This document shows positions 45,877 to 58,380 of a stretch of 64,000 bases of DNA, one piece after another. The stretch is from contig MQVO02000002.1 of NCBI GenBank assembly GCA_001986395.2, positions 868,001 through 932,000 of the forward strand, read 5' to 3'. The notes under the pieces were generated by a model. The model was not told the origin of the DNA and searched no databases. It saw only the letters and a program-made list of their open reading frames with translations. The translations under genes and the position numbers were made by a program. The stretch is from Irpex lacteus. Its lineage: Eukaryota; Basidiomycota; Agaricomycetes; Polyporales; Irpicaceae. Positions within the stretch are counted from its first letter, which is position 1. Every line of letters starts with the position of its first letter.

Positions 45877-47864
45877 TTATGCAACACATTTGGAGATTTC
45901 CTGCTCGGCCTCCATGGAAGCGTGCACACGATCGTGACGTGGGACGAGGTGAATCCTGAATGGTTTAGGAGTACGACCGGAAGTGCCCTCGTATTCCTCG
46001 AGCGAGATGGGCTCAGTAGGAAGCTCATGGATGGTGAATGCCCAAAGGAGCCGGGAGATCGCGAGGAACAGGATACGTTCGGCGACATTAATGCCTGGGC
46101 AGATACGTCGACTGAATTGGGCATTAGATACCGTGAGAATAGATGAAGGAAAAACCGTGGACTTACCCAGCACCGAAACTCCAGTGGTCGCGCTCCATTG
46201 CGTTGGCTTGGTGGGCGGACTCCGCAGAGCTAAGATCATCACCGAGGTAGCGATCGGGATTGAAAGTATGCCTGTGAGCAAGTCTGAGTCAATTGTTCAT
46301 CACCGTTGATACATTGCGCAAGTACTTACGGGTCCTCGTAGCGCTGCTCGTTGTGATGCAGGGTGAAGCAGTTCAAGATCAACGCAGCGCCCTTGGGAAT
46401 GAACATGCCGTTATACACGAAGTCTTCAGTGGAGCTGTGCGGCGTCGCGTTCCAGAACGGAGCGTGAACGCGAAGGACCTCCTTGATAATCGCACGGATG
46501 TAAGGCATGCTCTTTTCGTCCTCGGCTTCCGGCAAGCGCTCTCTACCGACAATGAGGTCGAGCTCATGGTGAGCACGCGCTTGGATATCGGGGTGTTTGC
46601 CAATGAGAGCGAGGAACCACTGAATGATGCCCGAAGTCTAATTATTATGCACGTCTGTGTCAATCAAACTGCGCGGCGGACGAAGAGCGCGTGTAAGGCA
46701 ATACGTACCGAATGGACGCCACCAAGAGCGAACGCCGCGGAGAGCATACAGACATCTTCCCAATCGAGTTTTTCCTGTTGCTGGCCCTCGATAAGCACCT
46801 TAGCCAGGCAATGAGGGACGTTCTCCCCGGACTCCATACGCTGCTTAACCGACAGAACCATACCGCCATAAACCTCAAGGAAATCGTCGTGAAGCTTGGC
46901 AGCACGAGCATGTGTCTTGGTGGGAATCCACTGGAGAGGTTCGATGAAGTCGACTAGATTCGAGAGCGGGCCTGTGAACGGTCAGCTGGGAGACTTCTGA
47001 ATGAGAAACAGACTAGCTTACCGGTCAAGTCGTTGAACTCCATAGCCATGGAGAGAATTCGCTTGATAAGTGGGTCGGAAGTCGAGTCAGTGCGCATGGC
47101 GAACGACAGAGTGAGCATGTTGCTGCGGAATTGTGAGTATAAGGTTTGTCTAGAAGACGCGAATGGTTACTTACTTGAGCGTGTAGCGACCAGTGTAATG
47201 AGCCGGGTTGATTGGAGCAGCACCGTTCTGAGATTCCTTATACAAGGAGCGCAGCATGATACGACACTCATAGTCCAGAGTATGGTTGTATCCCGCAATG
47301 GCCTTCTGGGTCAAGAGCTGAGCAGCGATCTTACGATGGTTCCTCCTGTTGTTTCATGAGTATCACTGTTCGCACCCATAAATAATTGAAAAGACATACC
47401 AAGTTTCACCGTAGGGGGAGGCGGTAATGGCGCGTCCCTTCAGGATGGTCTGGTTTTTGACAAAGTATTGCTTGCGGCTAGAAAAGATGGCACCGTTGTT
47501 GACGAGGAGCTCGCGAGCAATGTTCGCGTCGGAGACGACGACGTATAACTGATTCCCCAAGAAGAAAGAGTAAAGCGGACCGAACTTCTGTGCCCATCCG
47601 TGAAGGGTGCGCTCAGGGTAGTCAGGCAGATAAGGAAGGCGCATCAAGGGACCAGGAGGGATGGAGTGACCGTCCTTGTCGACGATATTCTTCCGGATGA
47701 ACAAAGGTAGAACGAAGTAAAGAGCTGCGGCCGCGATGACAACCCAGGTCAAGTTCGCATCGAGGTTCTGTGGTAAACCCGTTAGTAAACGCGTGGTATG
47801 CCAGACAGGACGTGTCACGTACAGCGGGTCGAAAATACAAAGTAGCGTTGCTTACGACGCTCAT
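45877..47864 (-). CDS. cytochrome P450 monooxygenase
   Basis: Eight exons: 47864..47856, 47767..47400, 47345..47175, 47122..47022, 46971..46709, 46637..46330, 46271..46167, 46111..45877; 519 residues. The first coding exon is just 9 bases (MSV). An N-terminal anchor helix (WVVIAAAALYFVLPLF) is followed by the proline hinge SIPPGPLMRLPYLPDYP. Other landmarks: ExxR in IRAIIKEVLRVHAPFW, FNPDRY, and the haem loop FGAGRRICPG with Cys about 446. The I-helix reads FALGGVHSTSG instead of the usual AGxDT, so the acidic partner is His. The family is an Agaricomycete-type microsomal P450; substrate cannot be told. A TATAAAAAGG box lies about 80 bases upstream. No biosynthetic gene cluster surrounds it. 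Confidence 0.93.
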
Positions 47865-47938
47865 GGTGAAAGATAAAGTACGGGAACGGAAGAAGGAAAG
47901 GGAGGGGGAGGTCGTGAGGAAAAGAGAACCACGACTTG

Positions 47939-47948
47939 CCTTTTTATA
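47939..47948 (-). promoter_or_regulatory. TATA box of the P450 gene
   Basis: Minus strand TATAAAAAGG about 80 bases upstream of the start codon at 47864, followed by a pyrimidine-rich leader (CTCCCCCTCCCTTTCC). Confidence 0.55.
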
Positions 47949-50225
47949 CTGACAGGTAAGAAGTTGGGCAGATCTCAAGTAACCGTGCCTTAGGCGGCGG
48001 ACAGGCTCCTTGGGAAGATCTATGATCGTGCCCAGCCATATTATCCGTTTGTGAAATAGGGACATGCACCGGAAGACATGTGAAGAGCGCAAGGCTATGA
48101 TGTCCTGATCGGTCGAGGTAATCTGAAACCGTATTCGGACACTTAGCTCATTGGTAGGTCCGAATTTTGTACGCAAACGTGGCCGGTTTTTGCGGACTCA
48201 TGATTGCACAAGTGTTGTGAACCGCGTATATGAGTGAGACTGTCGCAAGAAGCCGATCAATGCTCTATTGTCAGAGGAGGAGGATGACGGAACGCTGAGA
48301 TCGCCTCGGCTGAACGGACAATTGGGAGTCATTGGTATGAAAACGGACAATAAGATGGAAGTCAAAACATTGAGATTCTCTGGTTGTTGCGCCTGAACTA
48401 GCCCTTCCGGAATATCACATTGCACCTTGTCGGGCGGACGCTACACGCTATGTGGTGCTATGGCTGCTATGGCCGGGAGCTGCTGCAAGTTGTGTCTCGC
48501 ACCGCGCAAATCTTGGATGGAGAACGGCCCCGCGAAATAATTGTGTTTCAGAGGCGAAGGTTCTGGCCACACCGTAAGAGTAGCTCAGGAGTTGTTGCCC
48601 TGAATTCGGGTGGAATAACAAACATCCGAATTAAAAACAAACAAACAATTCGCACCTGGACGTCCAGATGGAACAATGCTGAAGTGTCTGTATCGCGTGG
48701 CGCGGTGTATCCATCGGGTCGCGCGGTAGGCGGCTGGAAGGTTCGTGCGGGCCCTGGAGAACACGATGGGGAGGTGGCTGGGCGCAAACATTTATCATCT
48801 GGCATGGAGATGCGACCGCGAGAGAGTGACGAGAGAGTACGGATTGGCCCGTGACGATGCGGTACCGGACGCGCTCCCGGAAACCAGAGGCGATTTCAAG
48901 GAGTTGCACTTCGATCACCTGCGGTTCGGTTCGTAACAATACCATGACTGAACGACCGATGAAGTTTATTGACACTGCTATCAGCGCAGCGACACATGTT
49001 TAATCTCCTATGATAAACATGTGGGCGTGTCAGCAGTAGTATGATGTGGAAATCCAAGGCACTTGCCTTGCATCTCTCACCGCGGGCGGACGCACCCTGG
49101 AAGAGCAGCCCCAATTGCGGCGATGCGCTGGACGTGGCGGCTTGCGCTGCCGGATTGGGAAAATTCTCACGGACTCGGCTTTTGGCGCATCTGAGATTGG
49201 AAATCCATCACTCCATCAATGTCGGTTGCTACGCGTACTATTTCCGTTTTGGACACACGCCGCTACAATTCCGCCATGGCAAACCAGTGAGCTGCAAGCC
49301 GCCTCGTCGGTGGTCGTACGGCCGTAATGCTCAACTCTCGCCCGACACTCTGCCTGTAATGCTCGTGCGGGCGCGTAGAAGGATTCTCTAATAGTAGTCA
49401 GTATCTTAGGTATTGTCGTAATGCGCATTTGCGCAATCTCCCCTCGTCTCTGGGGTTGCTCTGGGGCCGTCTCCAAGCATCCATGTGGCCTCTTCTATGG
49501 CCAAGTGCTTCATCAGCATCAAGGTCGCAGCTATATCGCTCGCCCCCTATGGAGCCAAGCTCAGAGGTTTTATTCCTTTAGACATTTCTACTGCTTTATC
49601 TGAACAATTTAGCAGGGTTCTTGACGTGCACGAGACCTATGGCCCCAGCGAGTCGCAATGCAACGCTGATGAGAAACCCTCGATGGCCCTGAGCGCGCCC
49701 TCGTCGTAAGTATGTGCTGTACGGCGTACACACTTCCAATAGAGTGTCATCAGATATCGCGACTTCGCTTACTTTCGTTCTGTTCTAATTCCTACGAGAA
49801 CCTCAGCGAGAAGTGACGTTTCAATGGCAGCTAGCTGTCTGTGAAGAGCGCCGATTAGACCGAGTTACTTATCTAAGGAGAGCCTTTGTAGGATTATCGT
49901 AAGCCTTTCCATCCAATTAAGTCAAAGAAGCCCTAACCTCTTTTGAGCCACAAGGGACCCACCATCTGGATTTCGCAATTTTTGCCGCCTCTAGTATATT
50001 ACCCCGAGGGGACCAACAAGTCCAGCCCAAGCTGTTCCCACCTCTCCCATTTCAGAACCTCCAGCAGCGAGCTGCGGCGGTGGACTAATTTGCAGCTCTG
50101 ACTCGGTAGTCAATCCATTTCATCGCAGGCGGCGGTACGTCTTTTCGTTAAGTTCCCGCCTCCCGTAATACATATTGATTGGCGACATAGTAGTAGCGCA
50201 ACGCGTCTCAGTGTAGTTGCCCGAC
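47949..50225. other. 2.3 kb intergenic region, no supported gene
   Basis: Several overlapping short frames near 48420-48940 and 49041-49390 lack any motif or splice logic. No repeats recognised. Confidence 0.4.
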
Positions 50226-51658
50226 ATGTCCAAACACGATGTCCCGCTCGACATTACATTCCTTGTTTCACTTTGGCTCGAGGTGCGTGGTTCGTCATTT
50301 GTGTGCGTCTTCTTCGAAGCTGAAGAACGTCATCCTGCAGGCCTTGGTCTACGGTTAGTCATTGCAACCTGCCTCGTTGCGTCCACGGCATCTTATTTAT
50401 TCGCGTGACGCTCCAGGATTCCTCATCTGTATTTTCGCTGCCTCTGTGTATGTCAACCTGACCCTTCGAAGGAATCAAGATGGACACAGCAAGGTGAGCG
50501 AGCATATCTGCTGAGTATCAAGTGCCCAGCTGACATCGCGGTGTAGGTCATGTTTGGCCTTAGTTGTCTGATGTTCTTATTGGCCTCCATACACGTTGGT
50601 ACGTAGTTCCGCGCAATGCATAGACGGTTCATCCGCTGATCGTTGTGTTCAGCTATGAACTGTTTCCGCATGATCGATGCGTACGTTGTTCACCGCAACG
50701 ACCCTGGAGGACCGGTTGCACACATAGGTGCACTCGCGCCTTGGGACCACGTCTTCAAGGACACTATCTATGCCACACAAGAAATCCTTGGAGACGCTGT
50801 AGCTGTACGTACGCTCTTGAGCTCCGTTCCTTCTACATATTGACGAGCATTGCTAGGTGTACCGTACTTGGGTTGTTTGGGGCCGTGACTGGCGTCCTGT
50901 AGTTGTGCCCTGCTGCTTGCTCGTGGTGTCCCTGGGTGCGTATTCGGTTCACATTCCTGTGCATTCATTCTGTCTAATCGCTGTCCGGCAGTCTCCGGAT
51001 ACTCCGTCTGCGGTCTGTATCCTTCTGAGGACCCGAACTCGACCGTGTTCGACCCGCGTCTTACTCAGTGGATCCGGACATTCTACGCCATCTCAGTTGT
51101 CCAGTCCGGTTTGACCACCGGCCTTATGGCGTACCGTATCTGGCAGACCGACAAACGCTCCGCTACGTACCGAACTAACCAGGAGAGCAACCTTATGCCG
51201 ATCCTGCGAATCCTCATCGAGTCTGCGTCTATCCAGTTCATTGCAGAGGTCATCCTTCTCTCGTTGTATAGCGCCAACTATAACGCGCAGTATATGCTTC
51301 TTGAGCTTATCACACCACTAGTGGTAAGTCCGAACAGTTATTCGCAATGGGCGTCGAGCCTAAAACATTCTTCCTCTCATAGGGTATTACCTTCAACGCC
51401 ATCACCGTCCGAATCGCCCTTCACCAGTCCGAGGTCATTCAGTCCAGTCATCACCATAGCAGGAGCGGAGGCCCCTCACAGCTTGATCGTGAAGCTCAGG
51501 TGGCGACTATCGGCTCTATCCCTATGCGCCCCATGCCCATCAGCATCAGCATAACGAAAGATGTTGAAGCTCACGGCGACACATACGGCGACGAAGTGTA
51601 TCATACAAAGAAGACGAGCACTACCAATAGCGACGACGATATTGGCACTGTGCACTAA
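50226..51658 (+). CDS. Agaricomycete seven-helix membrane protein (unnamed family)
   Basis: Eight exons: 50226..50282, 50341..50353, 50417..50493, 50547..50598, 50653..50804, 50857..50935, 50992..51323, 51383..51658; 345 residues. All junctions restore a smooth membrane protein: DVPLDITFLVSLWLEALVYG, ICIFAASVYVNLTLRRNQD, MFGLSCLMFLLASIHVAMNC, then AVYRTWVVWGRDWRPVVVPC, FYAISVVQSGLTTGLMAYRI and PILRILIESASIQFIAEVIL, GITFNAITVRIAL. The cytosolic tail is Ser/His-rich. The pattern, with YRxWVVW after helix 3 and a conserved ITFNxITVRIAL last helix, is very common in mushroom genomes and unrelated in detail to the DUF6533 gene at 30290. Exon 2 is 13 bases. No function is known; the topology resembles receptors. 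Confidence 0.88.
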
Positions 51659-53502
51659 TTGCAAGTCCTCTCTCACCTTTCGGAAAATTCTTGGATGCTG
51701 TATTGGACGTTGTTTGGGATATACTTGGAATACTCTAGTGGCATTGAAAACCAACCTTTTGTGCTCGCTGTACTATACTGGCGTTAATCGTTCGCTTCAC
51801 CTGCATTCGCTCATTTTCGTCTTCTCATTGCAATCATTACAAGTTTTAGAGGCCTCGGACGGTTGCTAGCATTTGTCTGTGTCGAGGCTGTGCTTCGGCT
51901 CAGTGTTTTCTGTGTATTTCTCGGAATATACCTGGATCAGAATAAATCAACGGAATTTATCTCGCTTTTCTGCGACGCCGAAGTTTTCAACACTAAAACT
52001 TTGTCGCCCTGCACGGCGCGACCTAGACTTCAATACTCAGGAACTAGGGCTCCTCCACGCCCCCCCAGCTAAGAGTGCTACCGTGAAGTGAGGGTCGCTC
52101 TCGAACCTGACTTTGCGCATTGATGCACCAAGAGAAAAATTCCGGTCTCCGCGGTGTAATTTCCGGCTGAATGACGTTGTCTTCCCGCGAAGCCGCACAG
52201 ACATTTGGCTCATTTATTTCATATATTCAAGCTCTGAGCACATGCCTTGCACGATGCGTCTCTTCGCCCTTGCCACAGCTCGGAGGCCTCAGAGATGATA
52301 CTCGAACTTCGTGCGAATAAGTCGCTGGTTTTCGACGCCAGGCTCGACCCCTGGTGGCATGGCGGTATGATAGATATTTCTGACGTCGGCAAAGACTGAG
52401 TACAGTCTAGACTAGCGCTGTCCCTGGTCGGCCGCCATAGAGCGGCGTCAGTCGCGGCGGACGACGTCCGTGGAAGCTATAAAATTGTCCATCAATATTG
52501 CCGCCCTTACAACGCGACATTTTTGGTGTTTGCACACTCCCACATACTTATCCGCGGGAAGATTTGTACAGGCGGGATTTGCCCCCGAGACCCTACTTAC
52601 GCAACTGCGAGCTTAAATCCCTTCTGCTTCCGATTGAATTCTTGCAGAAAACTCCCTCTTCGTTGCCCATGGTAGCAAGGGTCTGATGTCGGCGAGATTG
52701 CAATGAAATGTTGGTGGAGGGCGGGATCTCCCCTCAAAAACTGAGTAGCCTGCTCGACATCGGACCTCGTGTAGTAACGAAGAGTACCCGACACTCATAT
52801 TCGACCGAGGTACGGAGGCTGAACAGAGGACGTTCGAGAGCGGGGCCTATTTCTGATTTGATTGGCTGTAGTGAGTTACATTCGGGTGTGTGTTTCAGAC
52901 CTTACATGCTCAAGTATTGCGAACTTCGTCAAAAAGCACGAAGATTCTGTTGGCAAGGCATCCCTTGTTCAGAAAAGATGCTTGAGAACTCCAATGAACG
53001 CAGATTCGTGTGAGCGGGAAGGAAGCAACAACAAACGAGAACTAACGTACGAGGGTTTTCCTTTGTACCCTTCCAAGACTGGATTGAATGCCAAACGCCG
53101 CTGCCTCATACGTAAGCGTTTAGTGTCGAACAGAAGTCCCGGTATTTGCACGCTAGCAAGTCTGACAGAATTTGTGCACAAGAGGATGGTCGGTTTATGT
53201 CTCGCAGAAGCAATGTGTGGCTAGAAATTTCAGTCTCTGTGGGGTTGAAGAAGAAGAACACGTCGGAAGCCGGAGCCACGATATTAAATTCTGTGGGTAA
53301 GCGCAACGTGGCAAGCGGCTGAGTTCTGTGGATCGTTACGACCTTCTAGCAGCAGGCACGAGAGACTGATGGCTCGATTGATATCGACATGATAGTCGCC
53401 CCGAGGGTCCCTTAGCCTTGTATGTCTGGCACCTGCCCAATGCTATAAGAGAGTTGAGAATTTACCGCTGGTCAGCACAACGTCTTCTGAGAATCCCCCA
53501 CA
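51659..53502. other. intergenic region with NMO promoter
   Basis: 1.8 kb without a supported gene. TATAAGAG at 53444-53451 lies about 55 bases before the nitronate monooxygenase start and is the likely TATA box. Confidence 0.45.
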
Positions 53503-54741
53503 ATGTCTGTCTCTACCAAGGTCACCCAGCTCCTCAGTAAGTTCAGAGTACCAGCACCTGATGCCGTAGCGGCTAACCGATTCATGTAGACATCAAAGCC
53601 CCGGTCATCTTGCCGCCTATGGCATTTGCCTCTGGCGCAGACCTGACTGCCGCGGTGTCCAAAGCAGGTGGTTTCGGCTTCTTACCAGCGGGTATGTCTT
53701 TTCTTTCTCAAGCGCTATCATGTTAGCTCACCGTATATTGTAGGCTTCGATTCCTCTGAGACGATCAAGGCGAACTTGAACTCCATTCGCAAGACCTTGA
53801 ACGTACCTGCAGACGCTCCCGTTCCCGCCGGTGTTGGTTTCCTTGGTTGGATTACTGACATGACGGAAGCCTCCGAAGATCCTCGCCTCCCAGCTGTGCT
53901 GGCTGAGAAGATCCAGGCCGTCTGGTTCGCCTTCGGCAACGACCTCGGAAAGCACATCAAGACAGTCCAGGATTATGACGCAAAGCGTACTCACAAGACT
54001 AAGATCTTCGTCATTGTGAACTCACTTGACGAAGCCAAGCGAGCAGCGAACGAGTGGAAGGTTGATGCTCTCGTTGTTCAGGGTATGTGGCGGTGGGTTG
54101 TGCTTATATAGCTGGAGGCTTACCATGTGTACTTGTCAGGTTTCGAGGCCGGTGGCCACGGTAGTTCCCTCTCTCCCCCGCTCTTTAACTTCGTTCCCGC
54201 CGTTCGTCGCGCTCTTCCTAACATTCCCATTGTCGCCGCTGGCGGTGTCGCATACGGCTCACAAGTCGCTTCACTCCTTGTCCTCGGTGCCGATGCTGTA
54301 GCACTCGGTACCCGTTTCCTCTTCACCAACGAGAGCATCTATACCGAGCAGGTAAAGAATGTTCTCGTCAAATCCAGCTTCAACCACACTTCCCGTAGCA
54401 ATGCCTACGATCAAGCATTCCAGACCGACTTCTGGCCATCGCACATTGACGGTCGTGCTATCTCTACGAACGATGTCATCTCCGATTTCAGGGCCGGTCT
54501 CCCTCTCGAGGAGCGTGTCAAGAGGTTCCAAGAGGCCACCAAGGCTGGCAAGGATTCTCATTTGATTATCTGGGCTGGCTATGGTGTCGCACATACCGAC
54601 AAGATTGCACCTGCTGCTGTAAGTTCACTCTTCGCTTCCTACAACTGAAGAAGTTTCTCACATTCGATGTAGGAGGTATTCAACGAGGTCTATTCGGAAA
54701 CTCTCCAGACTCTCCAAGACTCCCCTCTTCTGCGCAAGTAG
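53503..54741 (+). CDS. nitronate monooxygenase (2-nitropropane dioxygenase family)
   Basis: Five exons: 53503..53536, 53590..53691, 53744..54082, 54140..54618, 54673..54741; 340 residues. It opens with LLNIKAPVILPPMAFASGAD and AVSKAGGFGFLPAG, the FMN-binding N-terminal pattern of the family. Further on: ALVVQGFEAGGHGSS, with the catalytic-region His, then PIVAAGGVAYGSQVASLL and LGADAVALGTRFLFTNES, the phosphate-binding part of the TIM barrel. Length fits class I/II enzymes. These FMN enzymes oxidise alkyl nitronates such as propionate-3-nitronate. No signal peptide; a cytosolic or peroxisomal site cannot be decided (C-terminus LLRK is not a PTS1). TATA box present upstream, so expression may be inducible. 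Confidence 0.92.
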
Positions 54742-55740
54742 GGGTCTGACTTTTGTGTATTTGGATACCACATTCGTTTTTGTCGTCTTGGGGATGCTAT
54801 ATACCTGGGTTTGGATGTTAATGTTCAAATAATGTAATTTGGATAGAGCGACGACGAATCGCTGCGGTTACTTATTCACTATTCATTCTTTTTATACATT
54901 ATTATACACCAGAGGACCATATCTTACCGGTTTAACTGGAGTGCATGAGATGTTGCGAACCATGACTTCGCGTCAGGAAGCAGCTTCAGCGCCACAAAGC
55001 TTGTGCAACCGAAAAAGGCATGTATTCCAGGCGCTCCGAGAGTTTGTTCCGTAGACACGAATGGTTCCGTCAACGGAAGCAAACTACTTTTGTTTCCGTT
55101 GCGCGAGGCCTAGAATGCCCATCCATAATGAAGATCGCAAAAATATCATCTACGATAAAGTTCGCATTACAGTGAATCGGGACCGAGACGTTGCTACTGC
55201 TTAATGTCTAAACCGGCAGTGGTATTCGGAGTAGACTATCTTGTATGATTGTGTGATGGCAGGATAGTGAGGTTGCCGAGTTGACTATGTGGTACCAATA
55301 TAGTGGTAAATTAGTACCACTCCTGTAGAAGTCTGAACATTGAATACCAGCCCATCGACGAGATACCTCCGCCTTGGAGGAGCCTAAAAGTTTGTACCAT
55401 GGTACTATAAAGAGCTGTACTGTAAGGTGAAGTCGACACGCCCTCAACGAAAACACTTCTATCTCAGTGGCCACGTTCGCTGGGCAGAGGTATGAGCCCG
55501 AGCACCAGTCGCGGAGACCAAATGGCTTATTCGGCTTTGTGCCCACATCCCCGAGAGCGAATTGAGCACATATGGTGTACCTCCCATTAATGTCAGGGAC
55601 AGGGTAACTTACAAGATTGAACTTTATGTCAACGACCATCTCCGAAAGTCTTGATATAAATTAAGGTGCTCTTTCAACAGAATTATAGCAAACTTAGCGC
55701 TGTATCATGTATCATAACGGTCCTGTAGCTCTAGAGCCAT
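54742..55740. other. convergent intergenic spacer
   Basis: 3' flanks of the nitronate monooxygenase and GT61 genes. A 143-codon minus-strand frame (55208-55639) has no motif or family resemblance and is not called. Confidence 0.4.
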
Positions 55741-57547
55741 CTAATCATCCGCCTCTTCTGACAACGACAGTCTTTCGACGCATAGCCGCGCGACCAGCGC
55801 CCCGTCGATAGGAATCTCGTTTCCTTGGAACCCTGGGGGATAGGCGACAGGAGGTACGTCAGGTCTGGTGAACGCGCTGTGGGGCTACTGTATCAGCGGA
55901 GCTTTGTAAGAAGGAAGGAAGGGAATGGACGGACCTGTCACCCCAGAATCCGTAATGCACCATACCCAGAGCACGGGTCGTGTACTCGTAATCGTGCGCG
56001 AAACCGCCCGGGAAGAAGAATTCCATCACTGTCGACCTCGGCGTTGGTCTCATCCACAGCAGTGACGTGAGACCGTTTCCGTGCACGCCCATCATTATCT
56101 ACAGCGGACGATGAGACATGCCGAGATGCAATCAAGTGGAAGCTTACTGTGGTTCGTCCCGCCAAAACCATCTGCTCAGCCCGGGTGAGCTTGTCCATAC
56201 TTACGACATTTACTTCGTATCCGTAATCATCTCGAAGTTGGTACAATTCTTGCACTAGCCTCTCGTGATGCTCCTGGATCAACATACGCCGACCCCATCC
56301 TTGACGAGAGATGTAGGTGATGACGGGTAATCTTTCAGTGTAGTCGGCATAAGAAAACTCTGTCAGACCAGCAGCGTTAACGACCCTATTTCGAATCGGC
56401 TGCCACCAATGCACGCTTCCGGGAAGTGCAAAGGCATTTCCAGCCGTACGCTGCGTCCGTAGGAAGATATGACCATGGATTGCCGCTGCACGATCAGCGA
56501 GAAGCACCCGATCGAAGACGAACGTTTGAGACGTGTTGCCACGCTCCCACCAGTCGTCCATAAACTCCATTGTTATCGACGGGAAGGTGCTGAGCAGGAC
56601 CCATTGGTTCATTGCAGCGTAATCCCTCCAGTTTGCAGCATCTAGATGGGTGAACATGAATCGGCGAGGAGCAGGGAGGTCGGTCTTGCCACTAGCAGGT
56701 ATTGAGGGGTCCAGAGACGAATATGCTCTCCAGAAACCAAAGAATAGTTCGGCGGACCAATGGTAGTAGTGAGTAATGCTACGAGGCGCATCAGCGTTCG
56801 TTCGTACTCCTCTTGTTCAGAACGTACAATTGTTTCGGGTCATTAGCGAGCCACTATCCAGGAAAGGTCAGTTGTTCAACACGCTGTCCGACATACACTG
56901 CTCACTCACTGTAACGCCATCCAGCCGTTGTGCCCTATCACCAAATATCTTTTTCGCCTCAGAGGTATCAATAACTCGCATGTCCTTATCCGTTGGCAGA
57001 CGTTTTAACTCGTCCGTCGGACCACTTGTTAGGAATATTCCACTTGAAATGATCAGTTTCAAGGGAGGTACGTCCGTAGGGTCGTCTGTCACGATATAGA
57101 ACGTCCCGTTCTTGAAGTATAGCTTGTCGAACATAGTCCATCCTGTTAAAGCAAGCAGCGTCAATTGACAACGTCCTTCTCGGGCTGCACTGGGACCATT
57201 TCAAAGCGCGCCGCGTTCAGACCATGCAAAAAGCTATGCGTGATTTCACGAATAAACACCTCCTGAAAGTGATCCTCACCTGGCACATGTGTGACAATCT
57301 CAGTCTCCGGAACCTGGCCTTTCCCCCAGAGTAACGGCGCATGCAACGAATCCAACGAGAACTTTTCATTGAATGTTATAGATGTAGGCTCCTCCTCGAT
57401 GTATCCGGAAAACTGGGAGGACCGCAACTTTGCGACTTCGGAGACGGAGAGCGAGGTACTCTGGAATGTGCCTGTGAACGTCACGAGGGCAACCAGAAGA
57501 CCACCTAGGAGACATATTTCACGAGCTGTCGGCGCATACGAATACAT
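55741..57547 (-). CDS. glycosyltransferase family 61 protein, type II membrane
   Basis: Six exons: 57547..57280, 57142..56910, 56853..56828, 56778..56148, 56098..55935, 55876..55741; 485 residues. A single N-terminal anchor (ICLLGGLLVALVTFTGTF) suggests Golgi type II topology. The body shows the GT61/DUF563 pattern: VPGWTMFDKLYFKNGTFYIV, then NDPKQFITHYYHWSAELFFG, ERLPVITYISRQGWGRRML, and the C-terminal GVHGNGLTSLLWMRPTPRST with STVMEFFFPGGFAHDYEY. GT61 enzymes transfer xylose, arabinose or GlcNAc; the acceptor here is unknown. Exon 3 is 26 bases. The first intron (57143..57279) is 137 bases, long for this locus, and begins with an open stretch of more than 40 codons before a stop. Confidence 0.9.
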
Positions 57548-58380
57548 GGTCTTGTTAACGGTGCTTGGCCAGCATGTATATATTCAGTCTTGTCCGTAAG
57601 GCTGAGAATTGAAACTAGCTTGACCAGGAATACGACACGCGACGTCGCAGATGTGACGGTCGAGAAGAGTGAACGCCTAGTGGCACAGCCGTGGTCAAGA
57701 TGGGCCAGGAGTTGTTAGACAGGTGGCGGTAGCTGCTCTCAAGACTCCTTGAGCACTTGAGCGCTCGAGCTATATGGTCAAGGAGCGAAAGCGCCCATAA
57801 CTCGACCTTCTCTTAATACCACGAGCACTAGTGACAGCACATGGACGCAGACATGATGGCGAACAATGACAGCTACAATAAGGAAATGAATATATCCTAA
57901 AGACGAAAGTCAGGGAGGTTGCGCAGGTGTGCGCAACTCGATGCGTCTGAGTCCAGGCGTTCACTTCAAACTGAAGTACGGAGGACATGCAGTTGTGATG
58001 GTAGCCTTGTCCGATGTTGCTCGACGAGAAAGCACGACGTTGTGAGTTATGTTTATTTCAACGATGCTGTTCTATCAACTGGCTGCTTCGACATTCCAGT
58101 GACTTCAAACACCCCCATTCACTTCTCGATTCGCTTTCCAAGAACACCTCCCGGCTTTCGAAACATATACCAAGTCACTATTGAGTAAGATGACTTGTCT
58201 ACGTAAATATACAAAGTTTAACCTCCCCCAAGGCTCCGGTCCTCTGGAGCAGCACATTCATAGCTCCCCGGAGCTGTTGAGGAGACGGTTTATATACTTG
58301 CTGAGTGGCAGTCAGCACTGCCCCAGTAGAATGTTCCTGCACGGAGACCTTCTATGTTCGGTGCCATATCCGCTGGAAAC
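57548..58380. other. intergenic: GT61 promoter and snurportin 3' flank
   Basis: A TATATA run near 57575 lies about 30 bases upstream of the GT61 start. No gene or repeat recognised in the remainder. Confidence 0.4.

Noticed and set aside
48420..48854. 144-codon plus-strand frame upstream of the 7TM gene
   Set aside because: Overlapped by several frames on both strands with similar length and composition. No family resemblance.
52862..53224. 120-codon frame upstream of the nitronate monooxygenase
   Set aside because: No motif and no join with the downstream gene, whose own start and TATA box are clear.
45877..54741. Possible secondary-metabolite cluster (P450 + membrane protein + nitronate monooxygenase)
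   Set aside because: No polyketide synthase, NRPS, terpene cyclase or prenyltransferase backbone gene is present, the genes are 2 kb or more apart, and strands differ.
55208..55639. 143-codon minus-strand open frame between NMO and GT61
   Set aside because: No recognisable family or domain and no upstream promoter-like signal; could be a lineage-specific gene but sequence alone does not support it.
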